From Symbiodinium natans (Eukaryota > Sar > Dinophyceae > Suessiales > Symbiodiniaceae), in contig CAJNDS010002647.1 of NCBI GenBank assembly GCA_905221605.1, positions 1 through 60,000 of the forward strand: a DNA stretch of 60,000 nt. The letters are read 5' to 3'. Every line of letters begins with the position of its first letter. The stretch's first letter is position 1. Below the pieces are notes generated by a model. That model made no database searches, was not told the origin of the DNA, and saw only the letters and a program-made list of their open reading frames with translations. Below, one piece after another: positions 35,390 through 46,749 of the stretch. A program made the position numbers and the translations under genes.

Positions 35390-36470
35390 TCTCTCTATTG
35401 TACTCTCCTGTGGACTTGCGACATGGCAGAACTCTCGGCTCCATTCGGCTCCGCCTCTTGGGGCTTGGCCGGGGCCGCTCCCGGCGCAGCAAATCCATGC
35501 GTGGCCCGGGAGGACACCATCGCCTACGGAAAGCTCCACCGGACAGAGAGGTCTACGAGAACTTTACCATGACCCTCAAACCACAGATCGCACCTCCCAC
35601 CGCCGCCCCGAGGACCGTGCGGGGCTCAGCCAGATGGCTAAACACACGGGCGCCCGGTCCCACTTAATATTCGTTTCTGATACCAATGTGCCGCCTATCT
35701 GTCCTGTGAATCTGCCCCGAACGCGGTAACTCAACTGCGGTAGCAAACATCAGCACTGCTCAGGTCCAACAGTCATCAGGCATCAGGTGCCCGGCAAAAA
35801 GATGCATCACTGGCTGCTGGTCGAGACTCATGGTCCTGAGTGCAATGTGACGATGTCTCAACACACCAGGTGTCAACGTGAACGACCATCAACGCGCACA
35901 CAAGCCCACGGGTGCAGTCGACCGGCAGCACACACTCCAGCAAATGTAGTTCTTGGCTAATGGCGCTTTATCTCCAACATCACCTGGCCGCAAAAGGTGC
36001 ATGTATGTATTTGTTGCTTGATTCAAGCCGAGAGTTTGCAAGAAGAAGTGGACGTGTTTTATGAAGCACAACTAGGCTCAAACGGCTCAAGTCATCGTAT
36101 ATCACTATGTTTGCGGGCGATCAGGGCTTGCTGCGCATTCCAGAGCCTGGAGGCTGCTGCAAGGGATTGTCCAGCGGGTAGAGAGCAGCCAGCCAGGAAC
36201 TTGGCCTGTAACCTCCCACAACAAAAACAGAAACGCATCGCGCACAGGTCCAATACAATGTGTAATTTAATTGGCACACTCTGCCCAACCCACTTCACAC
36301 CCATCATACCTGGTCGTACCCCGCCTTCTTTCTCATGGGCAATTAGCCCGAATGAGGATGCTGCTCTGAGACGGCCTTGCGGGCTTGACATTTATACCAG
36401 AAAAGGACGACTAGCATCCGATTTGGGGGTAACCTTGCGGTAGTCAGTCTGCATTATGTAGCAACCCTTC
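35390..36470. other. Spacer with no supported gene
   Basis: A short minus frame near 36190-36100 ('SLAAASRLWNAQQALIARK') might be an exon. Nothing else is supported. Confidence 0.3.
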
Positions 36471-36479
36471 TTAACACAA

Positions 36480-37510
36480 CTTCCGCTTCCAGTATGTTTC
36501 TAGTACATATCTCTTCCTGATCGCCTCGGCCGTGGGCGAATATGCCAAACGCTTCCGCAGCATTCCACAGCCTAACCATCCACATGCCCATTGCGCAAGC
36601 CTTTGGGACGCTCTTCCTGCAAGTTTTGAGGCCTCGCCTAGCCTGTGGGTCGCGCACGGCCAAGGCAACATGCGATGGAACACAGCTTCTCTTGTGCCGA
36701 CACTGGGGTGTCCGCTTCGGTTCGCGTCATTTTTTAATCCCCAGTCAGGACCGGACGCATGACATTGTACCTGGGGTTGCCCATCGGGCGAGGGTGAAGG
36801 TTCGATACTGGACCGGCTCAAAAAATGTTGACAAAACCTTTCCTTATCCCAACTAGGATCCACGACCTAGAATTTTGGCAAGCGGTTTCCTCAGAGACTT
36901 TTTGGGCTCGGTCATTTGACAACTTCGGCGAAGGCTGTTCAAACGTATGAGGGTGCATGATCGTGCTTGCATGGTGGCCAGAGCTACAATGCCAAACAAG
37001 TTGCGGTCTTGACTTCCCAGCCAATCACAGCCCGTCGACCCAACCAGGCAACCCTCACAGCCACCTGACACGTTTCCGGTCTGGAGTATCATTGCGTAAA
37101 GTTCGTCGCGTACGATCGAAGCGGTCAGCCTTGGCATATCCACTCGCTTAATTGTTTACCTTCCTTGTGACTCAGATGCGAGAGCGAGATCGCATCACCT
37201 CTCCCTCTGCCCCTCTTCTTCTTCTTCCTCTCCTCTTTCTTCTTCTTCTTCTTCCACTCAGCGAAAAGGCTCCCGGTGGGGGCACCCTGGCCGCGCTGCT
37301 CTCTCTCTCTCTCTCTCTCTCTGTTGATGTTGTCAGTTATCTTGTCTCTGACCTGGAGGCGATCGAAAGCTCGCTTGAAGCTGCTCCTGAAGGCTTCATG
37401 GGCGAACAGGCCATGCAATCTGGCAGAATGGCATCTAGCAATCACGCACAATCGAAAGGCATCAGTGAGTCCTGGGGAGCGTAAGAGGTCATGCCAGGGA
37501 GGCCCAGCGC
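36480..37510 (-). CDS. Unidentified multi-exon protein
   Basis: Exon 37510-37353 reads 'AGPPWHDLLRSPGLTDAF', 'RLCVIARCHSARLHGLFAHE' and 'FRSSFKRAFDRLQ'. A GT-AG intron (37147-37352, 206 bp) carries a CT/GA tract. The next exon starts at 37146 with 'RVDMPRLTASIVRDELYAM'. A third block (36650-36500) reads 'VPKACAMGMWMVRLWNAAEA' and may be a later exon. The first splice keeps phase 0 and both edges are clean. No family is recognised. The CT tract makes long serine/leucine frames on the plus strand that are not genes. Confidence 0.45.
37200..37323. repeat. Polypyrimidine tract inside an intron
   Basis: TTCTTC/CTCT-rich sequence in two parts, lying within the inferred 206-bp intron of the minus-strand gene. 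Confidence 0.88.
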
Positions 37511-37899
37511 CTTGAGGTATAGTAACGTGCAGTAATTGGGCTAGATTCTCGTACGGAACTTGAGGAGTGAGTGAGGCATTGCCACAAGGCCTATTCAAAA
37601 ACGAAACCATCAACCATAAGCAGCCAAAGGTCGCGGTCACCACTGAGGCCCATGCTCGACTCCGGAGTGCACCAGCTTGCGGGAGCTGCCCTGGAATCTT
37701 CAAGGGCAAGTGTACCTATGGGTTTATGGGTTGAGTTCCGGGCTGGGCTCTTCCATGGGTAAATGGAAAATGGCAGCGCAGTGCCTGCCAGCGCGGCCAG
37801 AAGAAAGTGAGGACCTGCCATCGACCTCGATTGCCAAAGGTTGTCAGAAGAACCCCCCCGTTTAGGGACGCGTGTCACCTGAAAGTGTCACCTTAAACA

Positions 37900-40400
37900 C
37901 GTGCCCCTAGCGGGCCCTGGCCCCTCATCCCTCAGGTCTGCGCTCTTTGGCGCCATGCCGAAGAGCCAGTCTGGGCCAATGTCGCTTCGACACACTCCGT
38001 TCTAACACGCGAACATGCGATATGTTTTGGACACTCGTTGGGGCCCGACATTCTGGGGTTCGGTTCGTGATCCCACCCAGCAACGATGCTGTGTGTACCG
38101 TCCACCACGTTCATCACGAGCCTTCGCGGCCGAGCAGTTTGCACAACTGCGGCTTTACACGCTTGCTTGCATCGTCATTAACTAAGTCGAGAAGCTGTCC
38201 AACGTGGAACAAGATGCCAGACCGGTCCTCAGCAGAAGTAACCCTGTGTGATGTTTTTTTTTCTACTGGCACTTTGTCCTTCTGTTGATGCGCTCACAAA
38301 ATGTTATAATGATGGGTTGCTGATTTCACATCGCTGGAGGCTGGATGGCTGTCGGTGACTAAATGGTGCTTGTTCTACGTCTAAAGAGCTGCCTACGCCG
38401 TGCCGAGGCGACATGGCGTCACTGACGACCCTCATCCATGGTTGGCCCATGGCAATCAACCGGACTTGACTGAGCAAGCTGATGCTGCAACATGGGAACC
38501 CAAAAAGACCTGCAGACTGCTCTCAGAAACTATCGCAGCTGAACTGTCATGCGCATCATATCAGGATCGAACAAGAAATGCAGCCTCAAGGCTGTTCGAG
38601 GCAGCGCTGCCTCGTCGATTGAATGTGGACTGTCCACCTCCGAAGCTCAACATGCGCCGGAGCTCGATTTGACAGGCGTCGTGCCAGATGAGTTGTGGGG
38701 CGTCATGGCTGATGGCAAGCATGCTCAGTGAGTTCACAGTCGTGTCGAGCATGCTGTCAGTACAACAGTAGCTGGGGTTAAACCTCCCCAGTTGCAGCTT
38801 CTAGCGGCCCTCAGAACGACTAGGGCTGCACTACGCAATACACACGCCACATGCCTGAGATAGGTAGTGGGGCATGGAGCACGATTCAAAATAAGCGCCT
38901 TGGAGATCTTTGAAGGCTCGCCGACCGCATGCGTCTGAGGGGCGATGCTGGCCTCTGGGCCGGGGCGAGCACAGGAGCTGGCGTTCGGCCCTAATAAATT
39001 TATACCCTACTGGTACGATAACTGTCCCCAAATGAACTCTTCAAATCCTCACAATACTCCCATCCTCACAATACTCCCATACTTGATTCCAATCGCTGAG
39101 ACTCGTTTACCACTCCGGAGGGCGCTGAGGGCACGCGCCTCCGCATCAGCTTTCTCGACCGCATGTCGCCGGCAATGAATTGCCCGCCGCGCCTGCGCGC
39201 CAAGGAGTCAGCGCAAATCAACAAGGACGTGAAACCTTCCCGTGCTGCCCTTCCCCTCTGCGTTGCTGTGGTGATTGGAGTTAGGGGATGACAGGGCCTG
39301 AGCTTCGGGGTGCAGAGTTCGTGTTTCAGGCATTTCAGGCGTAGAGTAGAGCGTTTAGGCCTCGCTGCTTACCTGTTACAGCGCAGGGTGTACGGGTGGG
39401 GAGGTGCAGGGAGGGGAAGGGAGGTGGGTGTGCAGATTGGGAAGGAGATGGAAGGAGAGAAGGGGCCTCAGCTGGAGGAGGCCGGAGGCGAGGCTCCGCG
39501 CAAAGCAGCAGGGATGCAACCCAAGCGACCCAGCGACAGCCTGAAGCGCACACTGATCTCACTGAAGTCTTCGATTGGGCTTGCAAAAAAATCGAACCGC
39601 ATCATACCTCAGCATATCTTAACTTAATGGATCATTTTCGCGGACAGTGTGGCACTGGTGTCATGGAGCGTGCATCAAGCTAATTGGGGCTCCTGATATC
39701 TCGCGTCATCTCGCGTCATGCCACGTCACTCTGAGGCCGCTCTATGGCGATTAGAGCGCTGTGCCCGCCGGCTGCATCCTGGCTTGGCATATGGGCGTCT
39801 GGATGATTCCATAGCCTGGGGTACATTGTGTCATTGTACGAGCTGTCAGCTGGAGAATGCTGCTTAAAGGCAGGGTAGTAATGCCAGAACTGTTGGGCGC
39901 CAAGCTGGTGCAACCAGTCAAGAAACAAAGAAGACAAAATAACTATCGCTGCTTGATTATCATATTCCAGGGGTTCTTGGCCGCGCGCCGGCGCAGCAGT
40001 CAACCAGTTCGCCGGACAAACAAACCTCCAGGCTATGGGAGCTAACCAGACATTTCATGGTTCCACATGGTCTCGCGTCTCACGTTGCCCATGCAGTCGA
40101 GCACACACACACACACAACAGTTCATTGCTAGCGCGCGGCGCGTCCTTGGCTTGAGCAGGCACAGCATCGACCAGCTTACACAGCGCACTTTTTTGTGAG
40201 CTTTCGCGAAACCCCTCCAAACGCCACTCTGCGCTGCCTTCGCGAGCTTACGCGAAACGTGCCCCGAAACGTGTTGGTTGCAAGCGACAGCCCCTTACAC
40301 GCAAGGGAGTTTTGGCCTTTGCTCACGTTTTTGCTGTCTCGTTTGAGTCCCGGCCTTGTCATGGGGGCATGCTATGGCATGCTCAGCTTTTCAAGCATAT
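37900..40400. other. Spacer upstream of the PPR 3' end
   Basis: A direct repeat CTCACAATACTCCCAT occurs twice at about 39049-39083, and a CA tract at 40101-40117. Frames near 38.4-38.75 and 39.4-39.68 kb are ambiguous. No firm gene. Confidence 0.35.
38560..38752 (-). CDS. Possible exon, strand ambiguous
   Basis: The minus frame reads 'LSMLAISHDAPQLIWHDACQ' and 'IELRRMLSFGGG'. The plus frame across 38400-38672 ('LTEQADAATWEPKKTCRLLS') is equally protein-like. Only one can be real. Confidence 0.25.
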
Positions 40401-40422
40401 TACTTGGCACATCTTGGCATTG

Positions 40423-42319
40423 TCAAAGACTGCGGGACTCCAAGGCTGCACGCTGCAAGCTTTGCAAGCTTTGCAAGCTTTGCAAGCGCTGCGACTCGAC
40501 ATCGCCCAGGAGAAACAAGGCTTGTTGCCAAGCGGCCCCTACCTCGCAGGCGTTCACTGCACTTTGGTAGGCAATGACATCACCTTCTAGCCGCTTCAGG
40601 CTAATCTCAAAAACCAGCAACAAGGCATGTTGCCACTCCGCATACTGCTGGCAAGCACCGATGCTGGAATTGTAGGTGATGGTATCTACTTGACATCTCG
40701 TCGTGCTGACACCATGCAACAGGTATAAGGCCAGCTTCCACTCCCCTGAGTGACAGGCGCTGATGGCTGAATTATATGCAATCTCGTCTGCCTGAAGCTG
40801 CTGTGCAACGCAGCAGTTCAAGACCTGCACAGCCTGATGCCAGCGAGCGTCGTTTTCACACGCGCTGATGACCCCACTGTATGTTACAACATCTGGAATT
40901 AGACGGGCCTGGGCAACTCCGTCCAGAAGGCTGACAGCGGGCTGCCACTCAGCAGCTTTCTCGCAGGCGCTGATGGTGGAGTTAAACGTCACAAGGTTTG
41001 GTTGGGTCGCCAATGTATCCAGTCTGCCAAGCACCATGAAGGAGTGTTGCCACTTGCCAGCGCGCCCGCACGCGCTGATCGATGAGTTTGATGTGACGAC
41101 ATCAGGCTCTAGCCCCATGAGCCAGGGCTGGACTGACAGCGAAAGTGCATATTGCCAAGCACCTGCTTTCTCGCATGCGCAGATTGCTGCGTTCGTGGCA
41201 ACCACCGCAGCTGTCACATGGAAAGCACGTGAATTCGGTAAAGCTTGCATCAGCAGCAGCACCGCCCACTGCCACTCAGCCCCGTCAAAGGCACTGATGG
41301 CTGAAATGTACGTGATTGAATTAGGCTGTACTTCTGCACGTTGCATGTTCTGCAAAAGCATCAGAACTTGTGGCCAACAGGAACTTTGGCCGCAAGCCTT
41401 GATTGCCGCACTGAAGGTAACGACATTTGGCTGCAAGGCCACATTTTCAGACTCCGCAAGAAGCAGCAGTGCGAGATTCCAGCGACCATGTTTACAAGCA
41501 CTGATGGCACAGTTGTAGGTGATGATATCCGGCTCCAGATTCACTCGGCCCATCTCAGCCAGTAGATCAATGGCCTGTTGCCACGCAGAGCCTTTCTCGC
41601 AGGCGCTCACTGTCGAGTCATACGTAATCACGTCTGGCTGAATGAGGCCTGGAAAGGCTTCATCTGTTTATGCAATACTTGTTCCACAGATGTGTGTTCT
41701 CTCGGGTAATCACTCTAACGCGAAACAGGGCAGGACGAGATATGGGCGCAGGTTATCTTACGTCCATCTACTCTTACGATCCACCAGGGCAAGACTGCAA
41801 GAACCCGCTGAACATACACAATGTCAAGCGAGCCAACGACAAACCTAGCATGGACTAACCACACGGACTGATTTTTGTCAAGCCTGCTTGCAATATTTCC
41901 AGAATTTGGAGGGCTTGCTGCCACTCCCCTGCTTTCTCACAGGCACTGATCGTCGCATTGAAGGAAATGATATCAGGTTGCAGCTGAGCTGCTGGAAGTT
42001 GGAGAAATACGACCAAGGCCACATTCCATGCCGAACCCTTTTCGCAGGCACTGATTGCTGCGTTGTGTGTTATGACATCTGGCTCGAGCTCAGCTCGAGC
42101 CATTTCCTCAAACAGTCGCAAGGCCATCTCCCACATGCCAACAGCCTCACTCATGCTTATGGAGGAGTTGTATGTCACGACGTCAGCCTGCAAACGCAAT
42201 GTCTTGATCTGTGCCATGAGCACCAAAGCTTGCTGCCAATCCCGGCAGCGCCTACAAGCAGAAATTGCTTTGTTGTATTGGATGATCGTATTCCGTGCTG
42301 GAACCATGGGAAACTCCAT
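40423..42319 (-). CDS. Pentatricopeptide-repeat (PPR) protein, two exons
   Basis: Exon 1 is 42319-41884 and exon 2 is 41648-40423. Joined, they give 554 codons in one frame including the stop. The protein is almost wholly a tandem array of about 15 PPR motifs of 34-35 residues, each resembling 'VVTYNSAISACEK..W..AL'. PPR proteins bind single-stranded RNA, one base per repeat, usually in plastids or mitochondria, where they act in RNA processing, editing or stability. No DYW or SMR domain follows. The C-terminus ends in a short LQS repeat coded by CTTTGCAAG units. The ATG at 42319 is the first in-frame Met before repeat 1. An AG at 42332-42331 lies 11 bases upstream and could be a cis or spliced-leader acceptor, so a 5' exon carrying a targeting peptide may be missing. 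Repeats 6 and 13 have 34 residues; repeat 8 is irregular. The family assignment is firm; the exact start is not. Confidence 0.93.
40440..40492. repeat. CTTTGCAAG repeat at the PPR C-terminus
   Basis: Three to four 9-bp units in frame, coding LQS repeats immediately after the last PPR motif. They extend the reading frame to the stop at 40423. Confidence 0.8.
41649..41883 (-). other. GC-AG intron in the PPR gene (235 bp)
   Basis: Exon 1 would run into a stop shortly after 'ILQAGL'. A jump from ...GCAG|GCTTGAC to ...TTTCCAG|GCCTCATT restores the repeat as 'LQAGLIQPDVITYD' in phase 1. The donor dinucleotide is GC and the acceptor is AG. The sequences AG|GC and AG|GC at the two ends form a short direct repeat. 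The join gives a normal 35-residue spacing for repeat 4, which is strong internal evidence. Confidence 0.88.
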
Positions 42320-43049
42320 GGCGATGGGCTCTGCACAAGTAATCTGAGCGAACCCAAACGTTTGACATCATGCTGTGTCAATTGAGCCAAACATTGAAAT
42401 CTTGCTGTTGAAGAACTCCGCATGCCAAAGGCCAGACCACCGATTAGCTTGTCCATGCTTGCAGGCCTTGCTTTGCAACACGCGTATGCCAGGTTGCCGC
42501 AACCGCAGTGTGGTTTCACAACACTTATGCTTTCAAACTCATTCTTGCATCGCCGGTCTTGGCTCGGCATTCGGAGTCGGTAGGGGACCAAAGTTGACCG
42601 CACACATCCGCACACTAGTAGGTAAACTTTATGCCAACACATGAACGGGGTCGAATTTGCACGTCAGAGGCTACAATCGTCGTGGGGCTTCCGTATCGTT
42701 ACCCTCCGTCTCCCCATCAAAATTCTGAGTTTAAGGGCCCCAACAGCAATAGGTACTTGAAAAGGGACCCTAATTTAGGGAAGCTGCGACACTTGTATGC
42801 TGATCACGATGACTTTGCATGCAAGGCCAAAGTTGCTGCTTGCGACAATGTTGTGTTTTCCAATGCCCACAAGTGCCTCACGCGCACTTGCTGGTGCTCC
42901 GTGCCATTTGAGCTGCGGCAAGCCTCATGTCAAGAAACCGAAAGTCTGTGATGACATAGATCTAATGAGTCTATAGACTCAATAGATCTAATGAGTAATT
43001 ATACATAGTCAATAGATTCATAGATGTCATTAGAGGGGATAAGAGGATG

Positions 43050-44036
43050 ATACATGATGGAACAGAGGCATCTGAACAGAAACCGCGCGCCCGTTCCTTT
43101 TGATCCCCGCTTCCAGGCCTCGCCGCGCCGCAGCGCGAGCTCCGCAGCCCGGTGGCCATGTCTCGCCAGGGCCTCCGCAAGCCTCTTTTTGAGCATCTCT
43201 CTTAGAGCATCTCTCTTAGAGCTTCTCTTAGAGCATCTCTTAGAACAGCGAAGTGAGAGATCCAATGGGGCATCTGATCCAAATGATCCAAGGGGCTGCG
43301 CCGGCACAGCCGCCGAGGCGACAGAGGCTGGGTCTGACCCGGAGCCTCGGTGAGAAGCATACTACAAAAAGACAGCACGGCATACAGCACAGCAGCTGCA
43401 GCAGCTGCAGCAGCTGCAGCAGCTGCAGCAGCTGCAGCAGCTGCAGCACAGAACCCAAAGCAGCAGAGGAAGAGCAAAGGGTTTCCACATCAGAAATCTC
43501 TGAGAACACACAAGACTGAAGCTTCTCTTGCCAGGATCCAAGCCGTCCATCACAGCCTGCCCTGGAACAGCAGGTTCAGCTGGCACAAGACTCACCTCGC
43601 CAAAGAGACAAGGCAAGGAGCTTTCCCACGTTGGCTCATTGCGATGTCTTGCCTCGCCCAGCGTCGGGCCACCAAGGAAACTGGCTGCCTGAAACATTTG
43701 GGTGTTAGTTCCTGCTTCCTTGGAGGCAACTTGACGTGTCAACAGTTCTGCAGCTTGAGAATGATCCGGATGACCCCCCAAACTGGGCTCTGCATTTGGA
43801 TCGCTGGCTGGAGGGCGCACCTGTGGGCTTTGCACAGGCGAACGGCTGAGATTGACCTGAGCAGCTGGACAACTTGTGCAGCACAGCAGCTGCAGATCGC
43901 CGCCTTCAATTCCTCCATCTCCGACATAAGGACGCGGAACGTGGCTTTCGAGCAGTCGCCCCAACTCCCTCCCAGTGCCCGCCTCCGTCAGATTGCCATG
44001 AAAACACAGGTGAAAGTCCCAGCGCCCCCGCCGCAA
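43050..44036 (-). CDS. Possible gene with low-complexity segments; strand uncertain
   Basis: On the minus strand a frame of over 200 codons spans 44036-43362 and includes 'PPASDPNAEPSLGGHPDH' and 'EVSLVPAEPAVPGQAVMDG'. Further down, 43240-43090 reads 'LREMLKKRLAEALARHGHR', a strong helix partly coded by a 14-bp repeat. On the plus strand, 43350-44105 is also open (251 codons) and has a run of about 22 alanines from the CAGCAGCTG repeat. Both cannot be right. I favour minus because it matches the neighbouring genes, but composition alone does not settle it. Confidence 0.33.
43190..43246. repeat. 14-bp repeat AGCATCTCTCTTAG
   Basis: Four imperfect units, read on the minus strand as LREML/LREAL helical repeats. 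Confidence 0.75.
43391..43448. repeat. 9-bp repeat (AGCAGCTGC)n, about 6.4 copies
   Basis: A perfect triplet-based repeat that is self-complementary through CAGCTG. It codes poly-Ala on the plus strand and LQL or Cys-rich repeats on the minus strand. Confidence 0.93.
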
Positions 44037-44099
44037 TGCCAGGCATGGTGGTTCCTCGGGGTCACTTGCTGCTTAGATGCGGCCCTCATATGGACACTT

Positions 44100-45950
44100 A
44101 ATTAATTGGGGAGCCTCATATACAGCATAAAGCCGCATACTTCAAGACGGGAAGGGACCATATTTGAGGTCCATATAACTCCTTTACTATGACTGTATGA
44201 CTGTATGACTGTGTATGACTCTAAGCTTGCAGTACGATTGCAGCTATCTGGCACTGAGGCCAACAAGCCTGAGGCTCAGAGCGATCTGTTTATAAAGTCA
44301 ATCTAAGGCACCAGTCCGAGCAGCGGCGTGGCTAGCCAGTGGAATGCTTCTGTGAAAGACCTTAGACACCGCAAAGATCTCCAGGGCAGACGAATCGCTC
44401 CCTGCTCTGCTACTGAAACCTTGTATAAGTTACAAGCAAAACCAAGGTACATGGGACTGGAATCCGCACGACGAAGCATGCAACAGCCTTGGTCAGAAAC
44501 AAACGGTATTGTTCTCCCAGTTGATTGAATGCTGGAGGTTTCGTGGGCAGACTCTATGGCTAAAATGATTTCCCCTTTGGGCGGCTCTGACATGCCAAGG
44601 CGCTAGGAAGCTGGATGTCCAATGTCTGATTGCTGCCTGAGGCAGCAAGATGCCGTTGGGTTGAGTGGAGATGTGCCTGGCAATTACTCACAACTACTGT
44701 CCTGAGGACTTGCAAGCTGTGCGAGGATTGATGAATCTTGCTGCGCTTGGTCGTGATCGAAACTATGTGTGGTTTCTAAAGGACCTGAACAGCTTTCGGC
44801 ACTGTTTTAAGTCAAGGCAGTACGAAGCATCGTCCAGATCACAATCGATTGCCGTCACTAGTCTCGAATATGCAGCGTGAAGCCCACAACTTGCATCTCC
44901 CCTGTATGTCCCCTGTACAGTGTACAGTTCATGTTACTCATGTTACTCCCTCACTCATTCTCCTCGCCCCGGGGTTCATGTCTCGGCCTGAATCTCCTGT
45001 CCAAGACGTCATGGAAGGTCCTCAAGTGGGGCGGGAAATCTCGAGTGCTGCCGTGCTGAATGCACAATTAAATCATACACCGTTGACAAGTTGAGCAGAA
45101 ACAGCTCCAAACAGCCCCTCTGGCCCCCCCCGCAACCTGCTCCGCAGTGACAGCTCACCGACATCTTTCGCTTGGCCACGCCATTCCTCATGTCAGTGTT
45201 TCTGCCGGCTGCTTGGCTGAAGCACCTATGTCAAGACCTAATTGTGTCAGATTGCACCGTGCAGAGCAATGATCATGGCATACCCCATGGGTCTCCAAAC
45301 ATGTGCACAAGTCACCGGGAAAGTCCTGAAGAAGCCACATACATCGGACATCTGTCACATGCTCACATGCGAGGCAAAAAAACCCACAAGAATGAATCCC
45401 TTCTCAGACACCACTACACATAATGTTGGCATTTGCTGCTGGGCGTCACATAGTGCAGGGTCACCGAGCCGTTCGGATGGTATTCATCCAAACTTTCGTT
45501 GTACCAGCCTTCACTCAATATCACTGAACTGCAACTGGGTCAAGTGAACGCTCCGTCAACACAGAAAATCGCTCACACAATCGACATGATACGTCGAACT
45601 TTCACAGCAGGTCATCAACATTTTGTGACAAGCGTTTTCGCGACATTGCGACCCAGCCTAATTCCAGGCGGTCCAACCACGGTGCCGGGGCTAACGCCAT
45701 AGCTTCTGTCGAGAAGCAAATACCTTGCAGCGGCTTCATCACTACTTTGCTACATTCACTACACTTGCAGGCTGCTCGAAGTCTTTTGGGACTCCATGAA
45801 ATGCTGCTAAGGAATCCTATGGTGCAAGGTACCTGTAAGGAAACCAGCTTGGCCTTAAGGCCTTTTCAGGCCTTGCTCGGACCTTGAGGCCAAGGAACTC
45901 TAAGGAAGCCAAGAGCCCACAAGATGTAAGCAAAGCATGACATTAAACCG
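44100..45950. other. Spacer with no supported gene
   Basis: Contains a short TGTATGACTG repeat at 44190-44222. Frames are short and domain-free. Confidence 0.4.
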
Positions 45951-45960
45951 ATGATCAACC

Positions 45961-46740
45961 TTAACTTTGGTCGTGAGGTCGCCTTTGTGACGCTGCTTTG
46001 GGGCTCAGCTCGCTTTCATGAATCCTTTGTTGTCTTAGAGTTTCTTCGGGTAAAGACAAGGGGAACCCTCTGTTAACCAGGTGCAGGGCAGCATTAATTG
46101 CGCTGTTGCACTTTCGTTGGGGCAAGTTCACCTGCACAAATTCTCCAACGGCCACAAACCTGAAGCACCTTTGCTGAAAACGATCCTGCAAATCACTTGC
46201 ATGCTTTCAGGTTTCCTAATACTACTGCAGAAAAACTTTTCACCGCGATGAACAATGGGCTGGGAGCAGTATGTCTTCAATGAACCGATTCGAAAAAGTC
46301 AAGGGCACTTTCGCATTCTCAATGTTGTTCTGCCTGTGTTTTCTTGGGTGCAGCTTGGATGTAAAGCCAGCCAATGGAATCACCGGCACCCTCGCGTGGC
46401 CAAGTTGCGATACACCCACTGGATCTCGCTGTTCGAGACGGTGCTGAGAGCATCCTTAATTGGCTCTGTAGTGCGTACGAAGCATCGCGCAGTCTTTCGT
46501 TGATGCGCAGCACGGTCGGTCAACACGAAATATGCAAGAGCAGTTTGTTGCGGAATATTTTCTCATTTTGTAAGCATTCATAGACCCGTTGATGCATGCA
46601 ATGGAAGCTCCTCCTCTGACTTGCGCCATGAATGACATCGATGGCGTAGCGGCGCCCAGCGAGCCTGAGGCAAGCTAAGGAGCACCGAGCTTGCACAGCC
46701 GACTTACATGCTGTCTTTGCTAGTGGAAGATCGTGCACAG
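45961..46740 (-). CDS. Unidentified protein, at least two exons
   Basis: The last exon, 46185-45961, begins after an acceptor TTTGCAG|GATCG and ends in a stop. It gives 74 residues including 'CFRFVAVGEFVQVNLPQRK' and 'LHLVNRGFPLSLPEETLRQQ'. An upstream exon (about 46720-46560) reads 'CLRLAGRRYAIDVIHGASQR' and 'CMHQRVYECLQNEKIFRNK'. A middle block near 46460-46400 reads 'DALSTVSNSEIQWVYRNLA'. No known domain is recognised. The stop at 45963-45961 may be the true C-terminus, because no donor is needed to explain it. Confidence 0.45.
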
Positions 46741-46749
46741 GGCAAAGCC

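Noticed and set aside
42330-42642. Upstream minus-strand frame as the PPR N-terminus
   Set aside because: It overlaps the PPR exon in a different frame, has no in-frame link to repeat 1, and lacks a clear exon edge.
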